A stretch of DNA of 42,318 bases from Patescibacteria group bacterium (GCA_028707065.1 JAQTUZ010000007.1:27626-69943); one strand, 5' to 3'. Shown: positions 29,565-37,930, counted from the stretch's first letter. The notes: generated from the letters alone by a model not told the origin. Translations and numbers: made by a program.

Positions 29565-29594
29565 CAAAAAAATCAAGCCTCCCCAGCTTGATTT
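29565..29594 (-). terminator. Terminator hairpin of the AATCAAGC type, copy 3
   Basis: AAATCAAGC / GCTTGATTT stem with a 7-base loop. Seven T follow on the minus strand. On the plus strand it is followed by CTTATATTTTTAGCTTA. It serves the gene at 29636. Confidence 0.82.
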
Positions 29595-29635
29595 CTTATA
29601 TTTTTAGCTTATTTTTTCTAATTTAAAATAGCTCT

Positions 29636-30154
29636 TTACTTAACCGGACAAGGAACTAAATCCTTTAATACCGCCTTGCCGGTAAAGGAAATAAAAACTC
29701 GGGCGCAAGCACCGTTCCTTAATAAGGCGGAAATTTTGGCGCGATCGGCTTGAGCAAAATAATATCTTTCTATGCCGTATTCAACTTGATCATAACCCAC
29801 CGATATTTGGGTCAATTTGCCTTTAATGAATAACCCGTTCGGTTTTTCGTCCGACATCGCGCCGGCCGAAACCTTGCCGTCGGCTCCTTTCTCCAACGAA
29901 ACATAAACCGTCCCCTTAGCGGCCATAGAGGCATCGTAAATGTCACTTATTTTCCTGTCAGTTTTTATTCTGTTTATATCGTAACGCAAATCCATATAGT
30001 TGCCGCGAAAAATATCCGCTGGATCATAGGGAACGGCCTTAATCAAAACCTCTTGCCCGCTCCAAACTGTTATTTGATTAGGCAGCATAATTCCCCCGAC
30101 CAGCAAAAGCCAAAAAATGGCAATGCCTAAAAATATCTTCGTTTCTTTTTTCAT
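29636..30154 (-). CDS. GDYXXLXY-family membrane-anchored protein
   Basis: 172 residues. One N-terminal transmembrane helix (FLGIAIFWLLLVGGIMLP) is followed by an extracytoplasmic domain with the name-giving motif FRGNYMDLRYDI (GNYMDLRY at 51-58). The family is usually encoded directly next to a DUF2157 membrane protein, and that is the case here: the start overlaps the stop of the upstream DUF2157 gene by 4 bases. The two probably form a membrane complex; no biochemical role is established. It ends before a strong terminator of the AATCAAGC type. Confidence 0.88.
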   Translation of the reverse strand: MKKETKIFLGIAIFWLLLVGGIMLPNQITVWSGQEVLIKAVPYDPADIFRGNYMDLRYDINRIKTDRKISDIYDASMAAKGTVYVSLEKGADGKVSAGAMSDEKPNGLFIKGKLTQISVGYDQVEYGIERYYFAQADRAKISALLRNGACARVFISFTGKAVLKDLVPCPVK

Positions 30155-31320
30155 ATTTTTAGTTTAAATGATTTTTTAATTTGACGGCGGTAATATTCCA
30201 AGGCCGCTCCCCCACCGACCAAAACCAAGCCGCCAGCCATAAAGAAGAGTGATCTGGGCAACAGTTCCCAAAAAAAATCAAAATATCTGGCGACGACAAA
30301 CACTATCAGCCAGAAAAAACTGGAATTGATTATTTTCATATCTTCATTAGTATAGCCGATATAAATTATGGCCAATATCAGCGCCGCAAATAAGCAATTG
30401 AATATTATGGGGTAAAGGTCGCCTTCGACGGGGAAGAAAGATGCCACCGATATCAAAGCTGAAAAAAACAAAGCAAGGCCATGTTCAATAACGGCAGTTG
30501 CCCTCTTAGGCACTTTTTTAATCAACGCTACTACGCTGAAAATTATCGACAAAGAAGAAAAAATCACCAATAAAGCCAAAACGTGAACAGTGCTTTCCGG
30601 AACTGTCTCGAAAAAAGCTTTAAACGTCAGGAGAAAAAAACCTACCAAAAAAACACTTAAGCCAGATAGTCGAAAAGCTCGCGCCGCTCCCTCAAGTTTA
30701 GATAATAAATAGCTCAAACCGCCGGCGGAAAAAAGAAAAATTCCGTCGATGGCCAAAATTATCGGTAACCAAGCCCAGCCATCGCTAAAAAATTCGTTTT
30801 GATTATTAGTAAAAAAACAATACAACAAAGACCAAGTGATAATAACCGCGCTGGCCAGATAAGCGCCTGCAACCGATCTAAAAAGAAAAGCTACTGGCAA
30901 AATCGCCGCCAGCCAAATTAAAGCCAAGAGGTGAGACGAAATATCTATGTTGTAAATCTGGGCTTCTAAAAAAATCGTAGCGCCAATAAGCAAAGAGCTT
31001 AAAAAAATCAAAGACTCGCCGACCCTCGGCAACTTTTCACTTTGATATTTGAGATAAAAGCCAAGATAAGATATCCCAAAAGTAGAACCCAAAAGAATGA
31101 TCGTCTTTAAAGTGCTCCCCAAAACTGCCCAATTTGAAGCAATAAACAGAATGGCGCCGATACCAAAAAATAAAGAACCTATTGTTAAAATGGCCGTAAC
31201 AATCTTATTGGCCTTGTCCTCCTGGCTTTTTCCCGTAACATCGGACAACATCTTTTCTGCCTGCTCTTTCGTGATCGTCCTGTTTTTAACCCAAACCTCA
31301 ATTTGTTTTTCGTCGATCAT
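30151..31320 (-). CDS. DUF2157 multi-spanning membrane protein
   Basis: 389 residues. The N-terminal cytosolic helical segment typical of DUF2157 (VWVKNRTITKEQAEKMLSDV, about 8-27) is followed by roughly ten hydrophobic helices from about residue 40 to 375, such as AILTIGSLFFGIGAILFIAS and NWAVLGSTLKTIILLGSTFG. It ends in a basic cytosolic tail (YYRRQIKKSFKLKI). It is coupled by a 4-base overlap to the GDYXXLXY gene, the standard pairing. Function is not established for the family. It is probably an inner-membrane protein whose partner domain faces outward. Confidence 0.88.
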   Translation of the reverse strand: MIDEKQIEVWVKNRTITKEQAEKMLSDVTGKSQEDKANKIVTAILTIGSLFFGIGAILFIASNWAVLGSTLKTIILLGSTFGISYLGFYLKYQSEKLPRVGESLIFLSSLLIGATIFLEAQIYNIDISSHLLALIWLAAILPVAFLFRSVAGAYLASAVIITWSLLYCFFTNNQNEFFSDGWAWLPIILAIDGIFLFSAGGLSYLLSKLEGAARAFRLSGLSVFLVGFFLLTFKAFFETVPESTVHVLALLVIFSSLSIIFSVVALIKKVPKRATAVIEHGLALFFSALISVASFFPVEGDLYPIIFNCLFAALILAIIYIGYTNEDMKIINSSFFWLIVFVVARYFDFFWELLPRSLFFMAGGLVLVGGGAALEYYRRQIKKSFKLKI

Positions 31321-31383
31321 ATTTGCAATTTAAATATTTATTTTCGGTATTTTTAGCTTAAATTTTAATACGATTTCGTATCT

Positions 31384-31686
31384 TCATTTTCCAAACGGAA
31401 CAGAATTTACAAACAAACTCCCACTAAATATAAAAAGGAACAACAAGAAAATAATGATTAATGATATCGACAAAATTTTAAACTTATCTTTTATTCCAAA
31501 TAAAAAAGACGAGATAAGGAGTCCAAAAAAGAAAGCGGTCGGATAAGCCCATAAAGCCCAAGATTCTCCGCCTAAAGGAATAAAGTTAAGGTGGGAAAAA
31601 CCGAAAGATTCAGAAACAAAAATTAAAATAGCTGCCAAAATAAATCCTACTAGAAAGAAGCTGGAAAAATTTAAATACTTTTTCAC
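31384..31686 (-). CDS. Small three-helix membrane protein
   Basis: 100 residues with three hydrophobic segments: FFLVGFILAAILIFVSESFG (about 10-29), AYPTAFFFGLLISSFLFGI (about 47-65) and ILSISLIIIFLLFLFIFSGS (about 71-90). It begins MKKYLNFSS without a cleavable signal peptide. It is the last of three small membrane genes downstream of the large LCAT-like gene, 18 bases after the previous one. No family recognised. Role in transport, immunity or membrane maintenance cannot be decided from sequence. Confidence 0.7.
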   Translation of the reverse strand: MKKYLNFSSFFLVGFILAAILIFVSESFGFSHLNFIPLGGESWALWAYPTAFFFGLLISSFLFGIKDKFKILSISLIIIFLLFLFIFSGSLFVNSVPFGK

Positions 31687-31704
31687 AGGATTATAATTTA
31701 CTAA

Positions 31705-32016
31705 TTAACCAAATAAAAACGGGTCAATCTTAATGTTAAAATATAACCAAGTAATCATGGCTCCGTAACTCAAAAGAAAAACAATCAAATACTTTAATAA
31801 TATGATCTTCCCTAAAACTTTTTTGTTAAACCAAAAAACTTCCAACAACAATATTATTGTCCAAATTACAGGAAGAAGAAAAACAAAATAAACCACATAC
31901 CAACCAATATCTCTTGGTCCAGAGGGAGACATAAATATTAAAATCGGAACGAGAAAAAAAATTAACCAAGAAATCGAGATGACTAAAAAATTTTTGATGT
32001 TAAATTTCTTTATCAT
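31705..32016 (-). CDS. Small membrane protein (paralogue)
   Basis: 103 residues with three strongly hydrophobic helices: FLVISISWLIFFLVPILIFM (about 11-30), GWYVVYFVFLLPVIWTIILL (about 38-57) and ILLKYLIVFLLSYGAMITWL (about 72-91). The middle segment with WY-x2-YF(V/I)-(F/Y)xLP matches the neighbouring gene at 32029 (WYIQYFIYVLPIIF), so the two are probably duplicates. It lies 12 bases after that gene. No known family; likely located in the cytoplasmic membrane. Confidence 0.7.
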   Translation of the reverse strand: MIKKFNIKNFLVISISWLIFFLVPILIFMSPSGPRDIGWYVVYFVFLLPVIWTIILLLEVFWFNKKVLGKIILLKYLIVFLLSYGAMITWLYFNIKIDPFLFG

Positions 32017-32028
32017 TTAGTTTAGTTT

Positions 32029-32340
32029 TTATAATCCCGGCCCCATTCTAAAACTAAAATAACCGTACACCACCAAGATCAAATATGCACCGACAAAAAA
32101 AGAAATATATTTCATTACCATGCCTGACCAAGATTTTTTTTTATTCAAAATCAGTTTTTCTAAAAAAAGACTGGCCAAAAAGATGATTGGGAGAACGTAA
32201 ATAAAGTACTGAATATACCAGGGGGAGATTTTGATCACGGTGTTCTGAGAAACCATGTATGGCAAAAAAATTGGAAAGATATAGAAAGCCAACACTAGCA
32301 GTACGTAATACAAAGTCAATTTAAAATTTTCTTTTTTCAT
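32029..32340 (-). CDS. Small membrane protein
   Basis: 103 residues with three hydrophobic helices: LTLYYVLLVLAFYIFPIFLP (about 8-27), WYIQYFIYVLPIIFLASLFL (about 41-60) and MKYISFFVGAYLILVVYGYF (about 76-95). It resembles the 31705 protein in length, helix spacing and the WY/YF-LP motif. Its start is only 4 bases from the stop of the 1109-residue LCAT-like gene, indicating translational coupling. A role tied to that secreted enzyme (export, retention or self-protection) is a reasonable guess without direct support. Confidence 0.72.
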   Translation of the reverse strand: MKKENFKLTLYYVLLVLAFYIFPIFLPYMVSQNTVIKISPWYIQYFIYVLPIIFLASLFLEKLILNKKKSWSGMVMKYISFFVGAYLILVVYGYFSFRMGPGL

Positions 32341-32344
32341 AATA

Positions 32345-35300
32345 CTATGATTTACTAATTAAATATTTAATATCATCTTTTATTATATTATATCCGGCTT
32401 GATTAATCCAATTTTTCTTCAAAAATCTATCTAGTTTTTCCAAGACGAGATTGTATTTCAGTTTGATTATGGCTTGATTAATCTTGCTCAACTGATATTC
32501 GATCTTATCAAGAATCTTGCCAATTTTGGTTTCGCACCAGGCCTGATTTTTATGTTTCAAACACTGAATCATTACTTTGTCCCGCATTGTTTTCTCTTTA
32601 TCAATTCTTTGACCATATTTCTTCTGGAATGTTTTAATTTGAGTCAAATCGTTAATCAAATCTTTCTTGGCCTCAATTTTCGTGATCATTTTCTCGTCGT
32701 AGGCGCGATTTATATCGGCGATTGTGCCGTCAACGTCAGTAACTATGAAAAAATTGATTATTTGTTCGGCCTGGTTACCAGCCAAATCTTGAATTGTTAT
32801 CTTGATTTGATGCGGGCCGAGATTTTTTCCGAACAAATCAACTATATTTGAATTGATAAGCTGGCCGTCTAAATAAATTTTGGCGGGGTCCGGGGCAATG
32901 TCGGAAAAATTATCATTAGCAAAATATTCAACATCTAATTTATCATTGTTCAATATTTCTTGGCCTTCCTGCGGCAATAGAATGCTGATGATTGGCTTGG
33001 TTTGGTCTATGGCAAAAGATGCCTGCTTATTTTCTTCCCGGTTTCCAGCCCGATCGGTGGAGGAATATAAAATCGTGACGGTTCCGTCTTGGGAAATCGT
33101 AAATTCTCCGCCGCACTTAATCCAAGTGGTCCCATTGTCCAGGCTATATTCGGTTTTCAAAACTCCAGAATTATCATCAGTGGCCGTAAAATTAATTTTT
33201 ACAGCAGAAATATAATAGCCGTTATTTCCCGCCTGGCCGGAAATGCTTACTATTGTTTGCGGCGCAGTTAAATCGTTTATCTGCTCGTCTGTCAAAACTG
33301 AATCCGGATTTTTTTCTTCAACAACAGAACCGTCTCCATTTTGATCAATATTTATGGCATACGACGATTGATTGTCGCTTATCGCCATTTCAACTTTTGT
33401 CGAAATTCCAGCCAAAGGCACTTCATTAAAATATGATTCGTTTGTATATTGGCCGTCTTCCACTGTTTCAACTCTCGCATTGAAACTGCCACTGGCCGTT
33501 GCCCGACCTATAATTGTATAATTTTCACCCGAAGGAAGAAAAATGAATTTATTTCCGTCTATTTCGTCATATTGAGCCCCTGGGATATTTATTTCTGTAT
33601 CCCCGTTACCGTTTTTGCCTACATAATTGCCATATTGGTCGTAAGCCGAAAGCGTTACGGGGCTGTGATAGCTTATTTGAGTACCTGACAAAGCACAATC
33701 TGCGGGACTTGAGCTAACATTCTGATATTGCGAAAAATTGAAGTTAGCTTGCTTATTATCCAAAATAGCTCCGACAAGCTGTCTTACTCCGTTGGAACTA
33801 GAAATTTTTCCATGATCGGCTTGATAGGCATAATATTTTTGTGATCCAAAATTATCAGCGCTTATCAACGGTACTGTTCCGTCGCCGCTAGTATATCTTA
33901 ACGCATATTCATAACCACCGCTCCTTTCTTTATTTAAAATAAATATTTTATCAATTGTCGGTTTTCTGCATCCGGAAATGCTGAAAGAGTCTTTTACTTG
34001 CAGGTTATCTATCTTATTGTGTAAAGCAGTAGCATTAGCTAGTAAATACCCATTTCTTCCAGTATTTATCAAAAAATTGCTGGTATCAGTATAATTTAAG
34101 TTACCCTTGACACCATTATTATCCGCGTCATAAATATCAGCAATATAACTTCCGGACAGATTAAGATATTCCTGGCTTGGCAAAAGCTGATAGATGGATG
34201 GAATGTTTTGGGAAATTTCCTTCATCGTCGCCTCATTCAATATATATACCCCAAACGCACCAATATCCATATTGTCTCCATATAATAACCCCTTGGAAGC
34301 TCTGGGTGATCCCAAGTTCGGCGTTGCAATAGTTATTAATTTATCTATTGTGCTAGAACCGAATTTTTTAATATACGCTTTGGCAATCAACCCACCCATG
34401 CTGTGAGCAATGATATCAACTTTTTTAGAACCGGTAGAAGTTAAAACTCTGCCAATCGCTGTATCTAAATTCCCAACTCCCTGATCAGGGCATTCAGCGG
34501 CCCCGGCCAAACAATCAATGCTGTAGCGCCAATCATACGGGAAAACAAATAAATCCGTTCCTTCTTTATATCCGTTGTTCTTTAGCTCTTGTATTAAACC
34601 GCTATAGAAATCTTCAGTAAGCACTTTCTCGATTGCATTATCAACCACTAAACTTTCAACTGAACCTCCGAGCGGAAACATCTCCAACTTTCTCAAATCA
34701 CCATCTTCACCTGACAAGGTGTATCCAACCAAATTCAACCAAACTTGATTGCCAGTGGAAGCTTCTACTAAATAACTTCCCATTATCCCCGGTACGATGA
34801 TCACCGGATTGCGCGCGGCTGCCTTGCCGGTCCAGGGATCAAAGAGAACATTACCAGTTATTTTATCGCCCTTGCCTTGCGGATTCAGGGAACTGTGGTA
34901 AGGTCCGCTATCATCTCCCCACCAATTATTAATCGCGCTAATTTGATTGGTCCCCCAACTAATTAATCCACCATTTTTGTTATTATAAATTTTTGAATTG
35001 CTGATTGTAATTCCTTCGCCACTCAATTCCAACCCGATATTATTATTATAAATTTCGGAATTACTCATGGTTATCGCTCCAGAACCAGAAATAGCCCCAG
35101 CGTCATAGCAAAAATCGGCATAAGCGACCTGCAATTTTATAGGTCTTGCCTTAATAAGATATACGCAAACTGATCCGCCATAACTCATTTTCACATTATC
35201 CAAATGAGCAATTCCGTCCCGAACTTCGATTGAGCCCCAATCACCAGCCAAAGGATTGCCAGTCGACCAAGGAACTGTTTTCCCTCCCGCGCTATCGTCA

Positions 35301-35674
35301 TTAGTTGAAGTGAAAATAATCGGCTTGTCCGTTTCTCCTTGAGCAATCAACGTCCCGTATACAATAATATTATTTCCCCGAAGTTTAATTATTACTCCAG
35401 GCTCGATAGTCAGTGTGGCATTATTTGCTATTAAAAGATAATCGGCAGAAATCGTGTAAGGGCTGCCCGCCAATGTCCAAACCGTGTTGGTGTTTATTGT
35501 TTCATAATTAATTTGTGTCGCGGCATTGGTAGTATGGATATTTTTAAAATCAACGGAAAACGGGAAGAGCATTAATCCTAAAAAAATAAAAAGGTCGGCG
35601 AAAACAATGCCGAACATTAAAAGCGATTTAGATAGAAAATTCGCACCCCCCGTTGTTGAATTTTTGCCCTCCAT
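32345..35674 (-). CDS. Large secreted or anchored beta-helix / LCAT-like acyltransferase-lipase
   Basis: 1109 residues. An N-terminal hydrophobic segment (SLLMFGIVFADLFIFLGLML, about 17-36) exports or anchors it. Residues about 60-280 form a right-handed beta-helix of short repeats (LTIEPGVIIKLRGNNIIVYG; ITMSNSEIYNNNIGLELSG; ITISNSKIYNN). Residues about 290-640 are an alpha/beta hydrolase of the lecithin:cholesterol acyltransferase type: oxyanion region NPVIIVPGIMGSYL, nucleophile elbow IIAHSMGG (Ser at about 423), candidate acid in SGDGTVPLIS (about 598) and histidine in ADHGKI (about 620). Ig-like or bacterial-surface repeats follow (about 800-960, with FTATDDNSGVLKTEYSLDNG), then a helical, lysine-rich end. 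It probably acts on lipids or esters outside the cell, perhaps a host's. It is followed at 4 bases by three small membrane genes. Confidence 0.88.
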   Translation of the reverse strand: MEGKNSTTGGANFLSKSLLMFGIVFADLFIFLGLMLFPFSVDFKNIHTTNAATQINYETINTNTVWTLAGSPYTISADYLLIANNATLTIEPGVIIKLRGNNIIVYGTLIAQGETDKPIIFTSTNDDSAGGKTVPWSTGNPLAGDWGSIEVRDGIAHLDNVKMSYGGSVCVYLIKARPIKLQVAYADFCYDAGAISGSGAITMSNSEIYNNNIGLELSGEGITISNSKIYNNKNGGLISWGTNQISAINNWWGDDSGPYHSSLNPQGKGDKITGNVLFDPWTGKAAARNPVIIVPGIMGSYLVEASTGNQVWLNLVGYTLSGEDGDLRKLEMFPLGGSVESLVVDNAIEKVLTEDFYSGLIQELKNNGYKEGTDLFVFPYDWRYSIDCLAGAAECPDQGVGNLDTAIGRVLTSTGSKKVDIIAHSMGGLIAKAYIKKFGSSTIDKLITIATPNLGSPRASKGLLYGDNMDIGAFGVYILNEATMKEISQNIPSIYQLLPSQEYLNLSGSYIADIYDADNNGVKGNLNYTDTSNFLINTGRNGYLLANATALHNKIDNLQVKDSFSISGCRKPTIDKIFILNKERSGGYEYALRYTSGDGTVPLISADNFGSQKYYAYQADHGKISSSNGVRQLVGAILDNKQANFNFSQYQNVSSSPADCALSGTQISYHSPVTLSAYDQYGNYVGKNGNGDTEINIPGAQYDEIDGNKFIFLPSGENYTIIGRATASGSFNARVETVEDGQYTNESYFNEVPLAGISTKVEMAISDNQSSYAINIDQNGDGSVVEEKNPDSVLTDEQINDLTAPQTIVSISGQAGNNGYYISAVKINFTATDDNSGVLKTEYSLDNGTTWIKCGGEFTISQDGTVTILYSSTDRAGNREENKQASFAIDQTKPIISILLPQEGQEILNNDKLDVEYFANDNFSDIAPDPAKIYLDGQLINSNIVDLFGKNLGPHQIKITIQDLAGNQAEQIINFFIVTDVDGTIADINRAYDEKMITKIEAKKDLINDLTQIKTFQKKYGQRIDKEKTMRDKVMIQCLKHKNQAWCETKIGKILDKIEYQLSKINQAIIKLKYNLVLEKLDRFLKKNWINQAGYNIIKDDIKYLISKS

Positions 35675-35768
35675 AGATTTTAAATTGTTAGGTTATTAAT
35701 TATATTGTAGAAAATTTGGGATTGAAAAGCAAATTTGAATGAATACGGCTTATAATAATTGCGCTGTA

Positions 35769-35815
35769 ACACACCCCGTCAGGCCGAGGCGTCCTGCCAC
35801 CCCTCTCGAGAGGGG
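35769..35815 (-). repeat. ~47-bp structured repeat (CCCCTCT/GGGGTGTGT family)
   Basis: Reads ACACACCCCGT, then the hairpin CAGGCC-GAGGC-GTCCTG (one mismatch), then CCACCCCTCTCGAGAGGGG. Reverse orientation to the copies at 11410-11670. Confidence 0.8.
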
Positions 35816-35824
35816 AATATTTTA

Positions 35825-36030
35825 ACCACCCCTGGCCCCTCCTTGGAAGAAGGGGTTACACACCCCGCCCTTTGGGCACCTCCGCCTCGGCCTGCCTTGA
35901 TGAGCCCGCGGCGAGGCAGGCAAGCCTTCGGCGAGACGGGCCTCCCCCATGCATCGCTTCGCTTTGCGGGGCAGGCAAGAGGGGAATTTTACACACCCCT
36001 GGCCCCTCTTTAAAAAGAAGGGGAAACCGG
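35825..36030. repeat. Degenerate repeat cluster upstream of the LCAT-like gene
   Basis: Several broken copies of the same family (CCACCCCTGGCCCCTCCTTG, ACACACCCCGCC, AGAGGGGAATTTTACACACC) are mixed with GC-rich palindromic sequence (about 35880-35980). I see nothing coding here; frames that stay open only translate repeats. The cluster reaches the 3' end of the relE-like gene. Confidence 0.6.
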
Positions 36031-36264
36031 GCGGGCGATGGCGATGATATAGAGGACGGGACCGCCGGATTTCTGGAGTTCGAAAATTATTTTGAAGGGG
36101 TAAATAAAAAAAGAGCGATAACCGTCAAAGCGGCCGCTCAAACTTTTTCCGGAAACAGGATTTTTGCTCAACTCCAAAATTCCGGCGATGACTTTCGCCT
36201 TATCTTCGGCGCTTAGCGCGCCCAGAAACTTTTCCGCCTTTCGGCTTAAGAGTATTTGGTGCAT
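36010..36264 (-). CDS. RelE/ParE-type toxin
   Basis: 84 residues. The fold pattern is typical of RelE-type mRNA interferases: a helical start (ILLSRKAEKFLGALSAEDKA and KVIAGILEL), then SGKSLSGRFDGYRSFFIYPF and KIIFEL with a C-terminal strand VLYIIAIARP. The conserved arginine of the GYR-S-(F/Y) strand is present. RelE toxins cleave mRNA in the ribosome; ParE relatives inhibit gyrase, and sequence alone does not settle which this is. The ATG lies inside the antitoxin gene, 65 bases overlapping, with AAGG upstream as a weak ribosome-binding site. Confidence 0.85.
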   Translation of the reverse strand: MHQILLSRKAEKFLGALSAEDKAKVIAGILELSKNPVSGKSLSGRFDGYRSFFIYPFKIIFELQKSGGPVLYIIAIARPVSPSF

Positions 36265-36568
36265 ACTTAGCCTTTGGCTTGTCGGCCAACACGTAGCCCT
36301 CCCGAGCCAAAATATGATCCAAGCTGATATAATTTTTATTCTGCCAATCTTTTTTGGCGTCGGCGATGCTTTTGTCCAGATCGGGAAATTCTTTCATCAC
36401 GGCCAAGGTTTCGCGCCAGGATTCGAATTCGTCGGCCGGCATAAGCACGGCTTTGATCCTGCCTCGTTCGGTCAAACCGTAGCAAGCGCCCTCTTTCTCC
36501 ACGTCGGCGACAATTTTAAAAATATTCTTCCGGGCTTCGGTCAAAGGCAGCACTTTTTTTATGTCCAT
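36200..36568 (-). CDS. Phd/YefM-type antitoxin
   Basis: 122 residues. The N-terminal Phd/YefM domain (about 1-55) reads VLPLTEARKNIFKIVADVEK, then YGLTERGRIKAVLMPADEFE. The C-terminal helix (about 56-95) would wrap the toxin. It is longer than typical Phd proteins, with a basic tail LKPKGGKVSGRAKRRR that overlaps the toxin gene by 65 bases in another frame. An AGGAGG Shine-Dalgarno precedes the ATG. Promoter and palindromic operator are at 36585-36622, consistent with autoregulation by the toxin-antitoxin complex. Confidence 0.88.
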   Translation of the reverse strand: MDIKKVLPLTEARKNIFKIVADVEKEGACYGLTERGRIKAVLMPADEFESWRETLAVMKEFPDLDKSIADAKKDWQNKNYISLDHILAREGYVLADKPKAKYAPNTLKPKGGKVSGRAKRRR

Positions 36569-36584
36569 ATATTTAACTGCCTCC

Positions 36585-36622
36585 TAATGTACATTATAAC
36601 GTACACTGAGGAATAGCGTCAA
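36585..36622 (-). promoter_or_regulatory. Promoter and operator of the Phd/RelE operon
   Basis: Minus-strand TTGACG (36617-36622), an 18-base spacer, TATAAT (36593-36598). The perfect 12-bp palindrome TAATGTACATTA (36585-36596) overlaps the -10, and a second GTAC half (CGTACAC) lies just upstream: a probable operator. Confidence 0.7.
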
Positions 36623-36650
36623 GAGATTAATTTAATTTAATGTCGGGAAT

Positions 36651-36749
36651 ATACCCACCCCGTCCGGTCAGGGACCGTCCACCCCTCCCGAGGAGGGGAA
36701 TTTTTTACACACCCCGTCCGCGCGGCGCGGCCACCCCTCTCGAGAGGGG
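36651..36749 (-). repeat. Two adjacent copies of the ~47-bp structured repeat
   Basis: Copy 36651-36698 has internal hairpin CGGTC-AGG-GACCG; copy 36707-36749 has CCGCGC-G-GCGCGG. Both share the ACCCCGT left end and the CACCCCTC...GAGGGG palindrome on the right. The hairpins differ in sequence but both pair. Confidence 0.82.
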
Positions 36750-36801
36750 ACTTTATTGATTTAATCTTACCTTTTTTATGGCTGAAAATCAAGCTTATTA
36801 T

Positions 36802-37473
36802 TTATAAAACACCGGATTCTTTGAGCGAGGAAAAATTATTTGCCACAATGATCAGATGGTCCAAAACTTCGATGCCCAAGAGCTCCCCGGCCGCGGCCAG
36901 GCGCTTGGTAATTTTAAGATCTTCCTCGCTTGCTGACAAATCTCCGGAAGGATGATTATGAGCGACGATAATTTGGCTGGCCAGATTTTTGATGGCTGGT
37001 TCGAAAATTTCCCGGGGATGAATTAGGCTGGCATTGACCGTACCGACCGAGATCGTCTCACGATGAATTAATTGATTGCGGGCGTTGAGATACAAAACGA
37101 CAAAGTGCTCTTTCTTGGCAATGCGCAGTTCTTGCAATTGGGCGACGGCATCCTTGGCGGAATTTATCAAGGGCAAATTATTATCTTCAACTTCCAGAGC
37201 GCGTTTGGTTAATTCAAAAGCAGCGAGTAACGAGCAAGCCTTGCTCGGACCGATGCCTTTAATTGATGATAACTTGACATAATCTGAAGCGAGCAATTTT
37301 TTCATCGGATGCTTGGCCAAAATTTCTTGGGCCATATCCAAAACATTCTTTCCAACGCGACCCGTGCCCAACAAAATGGCCAGTAATTCTTTGTCTTTCA
37401 AATTCATCGCCCCTTTGGCGATCAATTTTTCCCGCGGCCGTTCATGACGCGGCAGATCTTTAATTTTTGTCAT
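36802..37473 (-). CDS. radC: RadC-family JAB/MPN protein, copy 2
   Basis: 223 residues. The architecture is the same as at 26640: N-terminal HhH-like region (RPREKLIAKGAMNLKDKELL; SSIKGIGPSKACSLLAAFEL) and JAB domain with HNHPSGD at about 172 followed by SASEEDLKIT. The two copies are clearly homologous throughout but well diverged, so they are old paralogues or separate acquisitions. This copy is a stand-alone gene with a Shine-Dalgarno (GGAGGG) and lies between repeat clusters. Role in DNA metabolism is by family only. Confidence 0.93.
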   Translation of the reverse strand: MTKIKDLPRHERPREKLIAKGAMNLKDKELLAILLGTGRVGKNVLDMAQEILAKHPMKKLLASDYVKLSSIKGIGPSKACSLLAAFELTKRALEVEDNNLPLINSAKDAVAQLQELRIAKKEHFVVLYLNARNQLIHRETISVGTVNASLIHPREIFEPAIKNLASQIIVAHNHPSGDLSASEEDLKITKRLAAAGELLGIEVLDHLIIVANNFSSLKESGVL

Positions 37474-37570
37474 ACCCTCCTGGTTATTTTATTATTTATT
37501 AATAGAATATAATTTCACCTCTTTTCTACCAGCAAATCAAAAAAATGCATCATCACAAAATTCAACCATC

Positions 37571-37617
37571 ACACACCCCGTCCCGCCGAGGCGGCGGTCC
37601 ACCCCTCTCGAGAGGGG
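37571..37617 (-). repeat. ~47-bp structured repeat, copy identical to 37931-37977
   Basis: ACACACCCCGTCCCGCCGAG, then a complementary GGCGG arm and the CTCTCGAGAG palindrome. The copy at 37931 is the same over the full length, and the flanks match partly (TACCTCTTTT...CAAATCAAAA upstream of both), so the segment was duplicated. Confidence 0.85.
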
Positions 37618-37642
37618 ACTTTTTTTCATACCCCTCCCCTTA

Positions 37643-37848
37643 GGGCCTGTCGCCGAATGCCATTTTGGCCTAAATCTTCAGGATTTGACCGCGCCACTAC
37701 GAATGGCGCCCATACGAATTAGAATAAAGTATGGTAAATTTTTTAAAAAATATTTCAGCTGATATAACCATATCACCTTCAATATTTTTTAAAAAATTTC
37801 CTCAAAATCTGAAAAATCTATGCTCAAAGAGCATTCGGCGACAGACCC
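37643..37848. repeat. ~206-bp non-coding element with long terminal inverted repeats, copy B
   Basis: Ends 37643-37660 and 37831-37848 pair at 17 of 18 positions. Subterminal hairpins GCCATTTTGGC (37659-37669) and ATGCTCAAAGAGCAT (37820-37834) are in the opposite order to copy A. The 43-base block (37681-37723) is in the same plus-strand orientation as in copy A (42 of 43 identical), whereas the central block (37753-37783) is inverted (30 of 31). CCCCTTA occurs at both borders (37636-37642 and 37846-37852), a possible target duplication. Confidence 0.8.
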
Positions 37849-37930
37849 CTTATTATTTTATTAATGAAATATAATTTTACCTCTTTTTTATCAGTAAATC
37901 AAAAGGGTGTTGTCGAAAAATCCAAACGTA

